Origin: a virus
Direction: 5' to 3' (one strand)
DNA: 29,021 bases
Virus record (IMG/VR): IMGVR_UViG_3300032435_000058
Coordinates: 1-29,021 of that record
A model generated the notes under the pieces. It was not told the origin of the DNA. It worked only from the letters and a program-made list of their open reading frames with translations, and ran no database searches. Within the stretch, counting starts at the first letter, position 1; each line of letters opens with the position of its first letter. Both the position numbers and the translations under genes were made by a program. This document shows positions 21,314 to 28,590 of this stretch, piece by piece.

Positions 21314-22377
21314 GCGCCGTCAATGTCGCTGTGGCCGATGTGTTCACGTTGGGTGTCGGCCCGCATACCGGCGCTCAACCCATCCAAGAGGTCGGCCTGT
21401 TCGGTACGGCTTCGGTGGCGATGTCGCTCGACACCGGCCCGACGGTCACGTTCGATGTAGCAGGCGACTCTCCTGGCGCACGACAGATTGATGAGCTGGC
21501 GACAGATGTCTGGGTGTATCTGAACGGGGCGACGATCGCCCGTTGCCGTGTCGCTTCGGTGCAGCAGACGTTCGGGCCGGACGGCGACGATACGGTCAAC
21601 GTCACCGCCGTCGGCTACGAGGCTTTGATGACGGCCCGGCATGTCCAGTCGCCGCTCGTTTATGCGGGAGTCGATCAGGCGCAGATCGTGTGGGCGCTGA
21701 TCCAACATACGCAGGCGCAAGCGGGCGGCGATCTGGGCATCACTGCCGGGACGCTCGACGGTGGCAGCATCTTACGGGACCGGGCATATCTGATGGGCGA
21801 GAACATCGCTGACATCCTGTCGAATCTGTCGGCGACTTTCGACGGCCCATGGTGGGGGATCGACGGGCTGCTGAATCTCAACGTCCACCCGTTCTCGACG
21901 TTCCCGACTCTGAGCACACCGATCATGTTGGGTGTAACGGCCCGGTCGATGACCCGCAACTCGGGTGCCTCGACGTTCGCGAACTCGGTGATAGCGGACG
22001 GCGACGCCAACTTCACCACCCCTGTCTCGGTCGATGATGCAGGGATCGCCGCCGACCCGCGAGGACGGTGGGAGAGGATCGCCGGGTTCCCGTTGGTCAC
22101 TGACCAATCGACGCTCGTGGAGAATGCTGACGGCCTGCTCCAGTCGGCCCGCTCCCCGATTGCGAGCTGGTCATGCCAGATTGATGCTTCTCGTTTCATC
22201 ACCGACGCCGGATATATGCCGGGCGACTTCGTCAAGATCGTTGTCCCTGCTTCGACGGTCGCCCCTTCCGGTGTGCCCGAGTTCTCGGTTGACGGCCAAG
22301 TCATGTCGATGACGTTGACGATTGACGCTTCGGGAGAATCGTCTGTCGATGTCCAATGCGTTGAGGTGGCGACATGA
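21310..22377 (+). CDS. tail tip / baseplate hub protein (Gp37-like), probable
   Basis: A GTG at 21310 overlaps the upstream stop; the longer start at 21199 is rejected because it would overlap by 115 bases. The 355-residue protein looks like a tail-associated hub: an N-terminal beta domain (VTFDVAGDSPGARQIDELAT, WVYLNGATIARCRVASVQQT), a YEALMTARHV segment, a helical part (AQIVWALIQHTQAQAGG), then LMGENIADILSNLSATFDGPW with GLLNLNVHP, typical of this family. The end is VAT-stop in the GTGGCGACATGA junction. Confidence 0.7.
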   Translation: MSAVNVAVADVFTLGVGPHTGAQPIQEVGLFGTASVAMSLDTGPTVTFDVAGDSPGARQIDELATDVWVYLNGATIARCRVASVQQTFGPDGDDTVNVTAVGYEALMTARHVQSPLVYAGVDQAQIVWALIQHTQAQAGGDLGITAGTLDGGSILRDRAYLMGENIADILSNLSATFDGPWWGIDGLLNLNVHPFSTFPTLSTPIMLGVTARSMTRNSGASTFANSVIADGDANFTTPVSVDDAGIAADPRGRWERIAGFPLVTDQSTLVENADGLLQSARSPIASWSCQIDASRFITDAGYMPGDFVKIVVPASTVAPSGVPEFSVDGQVMSMTLTIDASGESSVDVQCVEVAT

Positions 22378-22598
22378 GTGCCGCACGAGGAGCGAAGCCT
22401 GGAGTCCAAGCTCAGGCAGCGTTCTTCGAGGACATGCTTCGGCGGCTCGCTGCACTGGAACGTGCGTCGGGCGGTACGTCTGGTTTCACCTTCTACGGCG
22501 AGGCGACTCCGACGACGACTCGTGACGGACACACCTGGTTCAAGCCATCGACTGCTGCGGCGTCGGTCTGGTCGGCTGGCGCATGGGTCATCTATTGA
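22374..22598 (+). CDS. small tail-tip protein (74 aa)
   Basis: The ATG overlaps the upstream stop. The N-terminus is a helix (AQAAFFEDMLRRLAALERAS), possibly a short coiled coil that trimerises. The C-terminus is beta-type and ends WFKPSTAAASVWSAGAWVIY. The W-x-x-G-x-W ending recurs in the tail fibre at 24172. A small adhesin or fibre-attachment protein is likely; no family name assigned. Confidence 0.65.
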   Translation: MSAARGAKPGVQAQAAFFEDMLRRLAALERASGGTSGFTFYGEATPTTTRDGHTWFKPSTAAASVWSAGAWVIY

Positions 22599-22612
22599 TC
22601 TTGACCGTGTTG

Positions 22613-22618
22613 TAGGCT
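22613..22618 (+). promoter_or_regulatory. leaderless -10 box (TAGGCT)
   Basis: TAGGCT lies seven bases before ATG 22626. TTGACC at 22601 is too close to act as its -35 box. Confidence 0.4.
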
Positions 22619-22625
22619 CGACGCT

Positions 22626-23261
22626 ATGACGATCGAACTTCCTCTCTGGCTCCAGAACGTCGAGTACAGCGCACGTCTCGACCGGCTTCTCATCGAGCGT
22701 GTCGCCCGAGGCTTGGAGCAGGTGTACGAAGGGTTCGAGGTAACCCAGGACGGTGTCGGCTCGTTCAATGTGGATGTTGCTGCTGGAGGCTGTGTCATCC
22801 AGGGCGACGATTCTGTCGATCAGGGCATGTATATGGTGCAGTCCACAACGTCCGTAACGGTGCCTGTGCCGCCGTCTCCGGTGTCCGGTACTCGTACCGA
22901 TACGGTAATCATCAGGGTCAACGATTCGCAGGCTGGTGGCCTTTCGACTCCAGCCGATCAGGCGGTCATCGAAGTGATCGAGGGGACGGTCCTGCCGGAT
23001 ACGTCGATCTCGTTGGCGACGATTGCTCGCATATCATCTGAGTCGGCGATCCTTGATTCTGAGATCACCGACACCCGAGTTGTGATCCCGAGCACTCTGG
23101 TCAACTCGATCAACGGCATGACTGGAGTGGTGACGCTTACTGCTGCCGATGTTGATGCGGTGCCGGTTTCGTTCGGGTCGGCGATGCGGTTCCGTGGATA
23201 CGGTGCTGCGGAGCCTGTCACCGACTTACAGGTTGGCGACGTGTTCTTCAAGGAGGCGTAG
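22626..23261 (+). CDS. minor tail / baseplate protein (211 aa)
   Basis: The protein starts with LPLWLQNVEYSARLDRLLIE and a beta-rich domain (VTQDGVGSFNVDVAAGGCVI), then a segment with TDTVIIRVNDSQAGG and LPDTSISLATIARI, as in upper-baseplate or fibre-base proteins. The end has NSINGMTGVVTLTAADVDAVP (21 residues, quoted by its core NGMTGVVTLTAADV), a connector motif common before fibre tip domains. Role: attachment platform for receptor-binding proteins, inferred from family resemblance and position. Confidence 0.7.
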   Translation: MTIELPLWLQNVEYSARLDRLLIERVARGLEQVYEGFEVTQDGVGSFNVDVAAGGCVIQGDDSVDQGMYMVQSTTSVTVPVPPSPVSGTRTDTVIIRVNDSQAGGLSTPADQAVIEVIEGTVLPDTSISLATIARISSESAILDSEITDTRVVIPSTLVNSINGMTGVVTLTAADVDAVPVSFGSAMRFRGYGAAEPVTDLQVGDVFFKEA

Positions 23262-24175
23262 TGACTACGTTTGCGCCGACAGGTACCGGCCGGACAGGCT
23301 CGACTCAGGATTACACGGTCCCAACTACGGCCAGCTTTATTATTACTGCGGTTGGTGCGACTGGAGGATATGCATACTTGAACGGTACGACGACGGTGAA
23401 TCCTGGCGGTACGGGCACGTCGATGTATGGCGAGTTTGCTCTGACGGCTGGCAACGTGATCCGTTTCATGGTCGGGCAAGCGGGCGCTAACAACGCCAGC
23501 AACCCAGCCAGCCGTGGTGGTGGCGGTGGCGGCGCAACATTTGTTTACAACGTCACTACGGCCACACTGTTGATGGTTGCTGGCGGTGGCGGTGGCGGTG
23601 GCCAATATGCGAACGGCACATTGAAGAACGCAAACTTGACAGCGGACGGTTCGGCAGGGACGGTCGGCGGTGGTGCTGCCGGTACTGCCCCGAACGGGGG
23701 TGGGGCGACCTCCTACGGCGGCGGCGGCGGCGGCTACAGTGGCAACGGTGCCAACTCTGGATACGGCCAGGGCGGACTGTCGTACACCAACGGCGGCACG
23801 GGTGGTGCGCTTTCTAATGACGGCGCTGACGGCGGCTATGGCGGCGGTGGTGGCAGCTACGCCGGTGCTGGCGGCGGCGGAGGTTACGGTGGCGGAGGCG
23901 CTGGTGGCTGGTCATTGTCTGGCGACGGCGGTGGTGGCGGCTCATATAACACGGGCACCAATCAGACCAACATAGCTCAGGTAGGAACAGCGGCAGGCTC
24001 GGCTTCGATTGTTGCCGCCAACATGGCCCCGACGGCACCGACTTTGGTTGCTCCAGCAGATTTGGCTGGAGTCCCAACCGCAGACCCGTTGCTTTATGAT
24101 TGGACGCCGAACGATCCTGATGTGGGTGACACCCAGTCCGAGTTTGCTTTGGTGCGACGGAAGGTTCCGCAGTGA
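23261..24175 (+). CDS. glycine-rich tail tip protein / adhesin
   Basis: GTG start sharing one base with the upstream TAG. The 304-residue protein has a short beta-rich N-terminus (STQDYTVPTTASFIITAVGA), then a long Gly-rich domain (about 85-235) with runs of up to seven Gly separated by Tyr/Ser/Asn, as in Gly-rich phage adhesin domains that form polyglycine helical bundles. The last 50 residues (APTLVAPADLAGV, NDPDVGDTQSEFALVRRKV) match the beginning of an Ig/FnIII-like domain found complete in the next gene, and stop abruptly. The gene may therefore be the remaining front part of a once longer fibre. Confidence 0.8.
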   Translation: MTTFAPTGTGRTGSTQDYTVPTTASFIITAVGATGGYAYLNGTTTVNPGGTGTSMYGEFALTAGNVIRFMVGQAGANNASNPASRGGGGGGATFVYNVTTATLLMVAGGGGGGGQYANGTLKNANLTADGSAGTVGGGAAGTAPNGGGATSYGGGGGGYSGNGANSGYGQGGLSYTNGGTGGALSNDGADGGYGGGGGSYAGAGGGGGYGGGGAGGWSLSGDGGGGGSYNTGTNQTNIAQVGTAAGSASIVAANMAPTAPTLVAPADLAGVPTADPLLYDWTPNDPDVGDTQSEFALVRRKVPQ

Positions 24176-25980
24176 CAATAATTTCTACGACAGTTAGCAG
24201 CGAGGACACCAAGGCGCAGTTCCAACGCAAAATTGACCGATGCCAAAATGGTGTGCTCTGGTCGGTTCTCCGAGCTGCCAGTAGCAGCGCTTTACAGTTT
24301 TGGTTTTCGACCGATGACGGCGCAACATGGACGCTAGATGTTACAACTATTAGCTCTGGCCATAGTCAAGCAGAGTCGGCGTTCTTTATTGACATCGACG
24401 ATTATGCGCACGTCACGGTCTATAGCGGCTACTGGAGAGGCACGCCGAACGCTGCTAGAACAGCTTGGACGTGGAGTAGTAAAGTAGACTTGTATTGGAA
24501 TAATGCCACCCCCATGAGTAACACCATTGTTGCTCATAAGGAAGGCACGGGATGGGTGGCCCACATTGCCCACGTTATCTATTCTTCGGCGTGGTTTTGT
24601 GGCTATCGCCGTATCGGAATCAGCTCCTCGGGGGTGCTTACACTAGGAGCGTTTTCATTACTTGGCCTGGCTGACGACACCCAGCAATCGCTTTGCACGT
24701 CGATCGACTTCAACCATACGGGCGACGGGAAAACTGTCGCTAACGGGACTCCAAATGTGTATATGGCTTGGAACGGCGACGACGGCGCTGGTGTCGGCGG
24801 CTACACAGTAAATTATATTGAAGCCGTATATTCGTCAGGCCCGACCTGGACACTTGGGACACGAATGGCGCTTGGCAATACCGTTGCCCACCAAAATAAA
24901 ATGTCTATGTACTTTGATGGGACACGAACATGCATAGCTTTCGTTCCTGCTTCCAGCAACGGACAGAGACTTGTCGCTGTTTGGGAGGTGCTTCCTGGCG
25001 GAACGTCTGCGAGTGGATACAAGGCTCCACCGGAAATGAACAACAACCAAAGAATCAATATTGGGGCGGCGTATGACAGCGACCAAAATATCTATATCTG
25101 GGCGGATGACAACTACCGTGGCAACCTGTACCAGACCATTTTCAATAGGGCCGCAAATGCGTGGGGCGCATGGACGCTTGTAGCTGCAGCAGCAATCAAC
25201 TCCAACACCCTGTCAATTAAGCGTGACTGGTCAAACAATTACATCGAAGCCATTTGGACCAATCACAACGGCGCGAATCCCACAGATGTCCGTTACGGCA
25301 ATTTCGGATTAAACTTCCGTCCGTCTATCCCTACGATCCTGACTCCAGCCGACAACGCAACAGTCGCCCTCACATCTGGCGTAGATTTCACCTACACTTT
25401 CGGTGACCCAGAAGGCGACCTGCAAGTTGGTTACGCCCTTAAACGAAGGGCCCTCACGTTAGATGTCGGGGTCGTTTACGCCGCTCAAGAATGGTGGAAC
25501 GGTACAGCCTGGGTTGGTTCGGAAGCGGAAGTCGCATCCACCACGCAGCCGATCTCGATATCGGACTGGCCTGCCATCGGTGACACGTACCAGTATGCGC
25601 TCGCCAACTCGGACGCCTCAGGTTTAGGCCCGTACTCGGCATGGCAGACACTCAACCCTTACGAGTGGTGGGATGGTACGGCCTGGGTTCCGATGGTCGA
25701 GGGGTGGATTGTTTCGACCACCTCCGAAGTCACCCAGTCGGTTGTTCAAGCCGATCTAGAAGTCAGCACTTCCTACAATTGGACTGCGGCAACCAAAGAC
25801 GCTGCCGGTGCCACCGGGCCTTATGCGGCGCTATTCACATTCACCGCAATCGGATCGTTCGCTCGCATCTGGAACGGCTCGTCGTGGCTCGACCATGAGG
25901 TCTTCGTTAGGGTGTCAAGCAATAGTTGGGAGCAGCACTCGGCACTCATCTGGGACGGGTCGGCATGGGTCAACTACTAA
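24172..25980 (+). CDS. tail fibre / receptor-binding protein with beta-propeller-like front
   Basis: A GTG start overlaps the upstream TGA. Residues 1-380 look like a beta-propeller of the sialidase/BNR kind (LQFWFSTDDGATWTLDV, SAFFIDIDDYAHVTVYSGYW, YDSDQNIYIWADDNYRG, KRDWSNNYIEAIWTNH). Residues 385-600 hold Ig/FnIII-like units (PTILTPADNATV, GDPEGDLQVGYALKRRAL) with W-N/D-G-T/S-A-W motifs repeated four times (WWNGTAWV, WWDGTAWV, IWNGSSWL, IWDGSAWV). The front 1.15 kb is clearly richer in A/T and uses ATA, TTA, AGA and AAT codons that neighbours avoid, so it is probably a recent import. Expected to bind the host surface. Confidence 0.8.
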   Translation: MTIISTTVSSEDTKAQFQRKIDRCQNGVLWSVLRAASSSALQFWFSTDDGATWTLDVTTISSGHSQAESAFFIDIDDYAHVTVYSGYWRGTPNAARTAWTWSSKVDLYWNNATPMSNTIVAHKEGTGWVAHIAHVIYSSAWFCGYRRIGISSSGVLTLGAFSLLGLADDTQQSLCTSIDFNHTGDGKTVANGTPNVYMAWNGDDGAGVGGYTVNYIEAVYSSGPTWTLGTRMALGNTVAHQNKMSMYFDGTRTCIAFVPASSNGQRLVAVWEVLPGGTSASGYKAPPEMNNNQRINIGAAYDSDQNIYIWADDNYRGNLYQTIFNRAANAWGAWTLVAAAAINSNTLSIKRDWSNNYIEAIWTNHNGANPTDVRYGNFGLNFRPSIPTILTPADNATVALTSGVDFTYTFGDPEGDLQVGYALKRRALTLDVGVVYAAQEWWNGTAWVGSEAEVASTTQPISISDWPAIGDTYQYALANSDASGLGPYSAWQTLNPYEWWDGTAWVPMVEGWIVSTTSEVTQSVVQADLEVSTSYNWTAATKDAAGATGPYAALFTFTAIGSFARIWNGSSWLDHEVFVRVSSNSWEQHSALIWDGSAWVNY

Positions 25981-26005
25981 CGGTCACTCAGCAGGAATGG
26001 AAGGC

Positions 26006-26239
26006 ATGATGAAACTCACAAACATCCCGCAACCGGTTCGGGCCTATGCCTACCGGATCGGTGTCGCCGTCGTCGGTGTCGCTGTCGTCTACGGCCTCAT
26101 CGACAAGGGTGACGCACCGTCTTGGCTGCTGCTCGCTGCGGCGATCTTTGGTATCGGCGGGAACGGTCTTGCTGCCGCCAATACGGTACGCCCGCCACTC
26201 CGGTCGTCGGTGGAGCCGAAGCATTTGCCGGAGGCGTAA
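26006..26239 (+). CDS. holin-like two-span membrane protein (77 aa)
   Basis: Placed directly before the endolysin and overlapping it by one base. The protein has a basic start and two membrane segments (VRAYAYRIGVAVVGVAVVYG and SWLLLAAAIFGIGGNGLAAA) with a short charged loop (DKGD) and a hydrophilic C-terminus, the usual form of class II-type holins. Possible starts are 25997, 26006 and 26009; two adjacent ATG codons with GGAAGG upstream might give a holin/antiholin pair, but this is not shown. Function inferred from topology and location. Confidence 0.7.
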   Translation: MMKLTNIPQPVRAYAYRIGVAVVGVAVVYGLIDKGDAPSWLLLAAAIFGIGGNGLAAANTVRPPLRSSVEPKHLPEA

Positions 26240-27756
26240 TGTTGATGATGCCGACCGGCTCGGCTGGTACAGGCTGGGTCGCCACCGGGCCTGGTGTGCT
26301 TCGTAATGCCCGTAGCGGCGACGTGAATGGCAGGGGTGTCTACTACCGGTTTCAGTCGGAGCAGGATTACGCACCGCCCTACGTCTGGTCTGGTTCTGTC
26401 CGCACGATCTCGCTGATGTCGCCGCCCGTATTCGAGGACGGTACGCCAGCGTGGTATCGGCCTGGCCTCGTCTTTCATCCGATGTACGGCTCCAGCTCGA
26501 CGCCCGCCGCTGGCAACGAGGAGAATGTGTTGATCGGCCTCGGCACCTACGACCGGCCCGAAGGTCACGTCGGCATCTCCGCCGAGCTACGCGCCGAGCG
26601 ACCCGCCGAACCGTACGGTTCCCGTTCAGGGTACGCCCGCAAGCACGCCCGCCAGCCTGCACCGTTCCCGTTCTGGGATGGACTCTGGCACAATTTTGAG
26701 ATCGTCGTTCACAGTCACGCCCACTACACGCTTATGTGGGATGGCGTCATGTTGGCCGACGTTCTGGAGAACTCGCCCGCCACCATGTCGGGACGCAACC
26801 GGGTCGGGCTGCGCTGCGACTTCACTGACATCGAGATCCGTGACTGGGCAGTCCAGGAGATTGTGGCCGAGGCGACCGAGCCGATGGTGTATCGGATCGT
26901 GCCACGCACCGAGGTCGGGCTACCCGCCGTGGTTCGAGACTCGACCGGTGCACTCCGCCCACCGCTCTACAACGAGCCGATGATGACCGCCCACTACACC
27001 GGCAACAACATCGACTACACCGGCAAAGACACTGCCGAGATCACGCGCCAGATCCAACGAGTGTTCAGTAGCTCAAAGCCGTTCGAGTACAACTACGTGA
27101 TTGGCCAGAACGACGACGACGAGATCGTTGAGTTTGCCGGAAAGTTCCAAGCTGCACATTCGGGCGGCGAAAACAACATCTCGTTCGGTGTCCTGTTCTT
27201 GCTCGGCGTCGGTGAGCAGGTCACCGACCGGATGATTGACAAGTGGCGGTGGCTGCGTGACGTGTTGATCTACACCGGGGCGCTACGGGCCGACGTAGAC
27301 CAGCGACCACACAAGCTCATGCCTGGAGCGCGCACTGCGTGTGCCGGAGTATCGGTTGACGCGCGCTGGCCCGAGTTCCTCCCACCGTGGCAGACATCTA
27401 TTTCAGGTTCAGGAGACAACAAAATGATTACGCTCAACAAACCGATTCGTATGCTCGACACTCGGGACCAGCGGGCAGATCCGTTGCCGTCGGGGACGTG
27501 GCCGCAGACTTTGCCTGCCGGGATACCGGCGAGGGCCGAGGCTGTGTTCGTGACTGTCACGGCGACCGACGCAAGCTCTGGCGGATTCATCACGCTGTGG
27601 GGTTCGGGTGCCCGGCCGAACACGTCGAACCTGAACTATCCGGCAGGGGCTGGCGCGATCTGCAACACGACGCTTACCCGTGTCGTCGGCGGAAAGTTCC
27701 AGATGTTCAACGTGTCGCCGTGCCACGTCATTCTCGATGTGGTCGGTTACGCCTGA
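26239..27756 (+). CDS. endolysin: lectin-like domain + amidase_2 + actinobacterial surface domain
   Basis: 505 residues in three parts. Residues 1-205 look like a ConA/LamG-type beta-sandwich (WHNFEIVVHSHAHYTLMWDG, RVGLRCDFTDIEIRDWAV). Residues about 248-380 form a T7-lysozyme/PGRP-type N-acetylmuramoyl-L-alanine amidase: zinc ligands are likely H252 (AHYTG), H358 (PHKLMPG) and C368 (ARTACAG), with EYNYVIG and AAHSGGENNISFGV between. Residues 396-505 (PIRMLDTRD, FVTVTATDASSGGFITLW, ARPNTSNLNYPAG, VILDVVGYA) match a domain common on actinobacterial secreted proteins and probably bind the cell wall. The start overlaps the holin stop. A strong in-frame start precedes the last domain. Confidence 0.85.
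   Translation: MLMMPTGSAGTGWVATGPGVLRNARSGDVNGRGVYYRFQSEQDYAPPYVWSGSVRTISLMSPPVFEDGTPAWYRPGLVFHPMYGSSSTPAAGNEENVLIGLGTYDRPEGHVGISAELRAERPAEPYGSRSGYARKHARQPAPFPFWDGLWHNFEIVVHSHAHYTLMWDGVMLADVLENSPATMSGRNRVGLRCDFTDIEIRDWAVQEIVAEATEPMVYRIVPRTEVGLPAVVRDSTGALRPPLYNEPMMTAHYTGNNIDYTGKDTAEITRQIQRVFSSSKPFEYNYVIGQNDDDEIVEFAGKFQAAHSGGENNISFGVLFLLGVGEQVTDRMIDKWRWLRDVLIYTGALRADVDQRPHKLMPGARTACAGVSVDARWPEFLPPWQTSISGSGDNKMITLNKPIRMLDTRDQRADPLPSGTWPQTLPAGIPARAEAVFVTVTATDASSGGFITLWGSGARPNTSNLNYPAGAGAICNTTLTRVVGGKFQMFNVSPCHVILDVVGYA
27411..27426 (+). promoter_or_regulatory. internal ribosome binding site and start in the endolysin gene
   Basis: AGGAGA (27411-27416), a 7-nt spacer and ATG (27424) lie in frame inside the endolysin, at the border between amidase and C-terminal domain. 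The product (27424-27756) would be the 110-residue wall-binding domain alone. The site falls in the Gly/Ser linker, where the sequence is free to adapt. Internal starts that make free binding subunits are known for several phage endolysins. Confidence 0.6.
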
Positions 27757-27801
27757 CGGCCCTCGCCTGGCCGATCCCTGCTTCGGTCGTTTCGGACGGG
27801 C

Positions 27802-27807
27802 TACGAT
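27802..27807 (+). promoter_or_regulatory. leaderless -10 box (TACGAT)
   Basis: TACGAT lies six bases before ATG 27814. Confidence 0.45.
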
Positions 27808-27813
27808 GCTGGT

Positions 27814-28227
27814 ATGAGTATCGCTGACGAACTTCGTACCGCTGGCCTCGATGTCATCGAGGGTCGCCCGTATGGTCGGATGACCGATGTGGGTGGCGTT
27901 GATGTTCTCTCGACAGGGACGGGCCGCTCGCATGAGTGTGCCGACGACATCAACAATATCGTCACCCCGGCGAGGGGCACGGTGTATCTCGAACGGTCTG
28001 GTCGGGTCTGGCTGCTCGCTGACGGCCCGGTCGGTTCCGATGAGAATGCGACTGTGTTCTTGGCGCAGTATCGGGATGAGGGTTCGGAGGAGCAGGCCGA
28101 CGCGCTCGCTGTCGTCCTCGCTGTTCTTGATGCGGCTTACGCCACCGTCGCCCCCATTACCGCCTCCGACGCCGTAGACGGCGAAATAGGGGCTGATCCG
28201 GTCGATCCCGAAGAAGACTCCGAATGA
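27814..28227 (+). CDS. hypothetical acidic protein (137 aa) in the lysis region
   Basis: The protein has an alpha/beta centre (RGTVYLERSGRVWLLADG, ADALAVVLAVLDAAYATVAP) and a very acidic, probably disordered end (DPVDPEEDSE). No signal peptide, membrane segment or Cys motif. It sits between the endolysin and a membrane protein but nothing ties it to lysis. Family unknown. Confidence 0.65.
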   Translation: MSIADELRTAGLDVIEGRPYGRMTDVGGVDVLSTGTGRSHECADDINNIVTPARGTVYLERSGRVWLLADGPVGSDENATVFLAQYRDEGSEEQADALAVVLAVLDAAYATVAPITASDAVDGEIGADPVDPEEDSE

Positions 28228-28341
28228 GGAACGGCCTGATCTGTTCAGCCGCTATGTCCGGTCAGACTCCGAGGGTGCCGGTTTTAAGCGCCTACTTTGT
28301 TCACGGCTGACGAGCTGGCTGATGTCGGAAGGTTGTTGCTC

Positions 28342-28590
28342 ATGAGCGAAGCAGTATGGGTGTTCCTCGGCGCAGTTATCTCGACCATCATCAGCTCGTC
28401 GATCAGCCTGTACCGTTCTCGGCTGAATGGTGCCAGCAATCAGATCGAGGCGCTCACGGCATCGGACAATCTGATCGGCCGACTGGAGACTCGCATCGAC
28501 AAACTAGAAGAGCGAGTCAAAGCAATGGAAGCGGAGCTTGACAGATATCACGTTCTGTACGGGCCCCTCCCACCGGCGAAGCTGCATTGA
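28342..28590 (+). CDS. membrane-anchored coiled-coil protein (82 aa), second holin-like candidate
   Basis: The ATG at 28342 has CGGAAGG nine bases upstream, so it is preferred to the TTG at 28297. One N-terminal membrane segment (AVWVFLGAVISTIISSSISLY) is followed by a clear coiled coil (NLIGRLETRIDKLEERVKAM, AELDRYHV). This layout resembles DUF2746-type proteins near lysis genes of actinobacteriophages. A lysis-timing or membrane-disrupting role is inferred. The stop overlaps the TTG of the next gene. Confidence 0.65.
   Translation: MSEAVWVFLGAVISTIISSSISLYRSRLNGASNQIEALTASDNLIGRLETRIDKLEERVKAMEAELDRYHVLYGPLPPAKLH

Noticed and set aside
22601-22618. TTGACC with TAGGCT as a complete promoter
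   Set aside because: Only six bases separate the boxes; only the -10-like box is kept as a possible leaderless signal.
23500-23945. GGCGGTGGC-type repeats as a CRISPR or satellite array
   Set aside because: They are codons of a glycine-rich protein domain with irregular spacing and no spacer-like unique segments.
28228-28341. Gap after the acidic protein searched for a gene or RNA
   Set aside because: No convincing frame with a start signal and no strong hairpin; it contains only the ribosome site for the gene at 28342.
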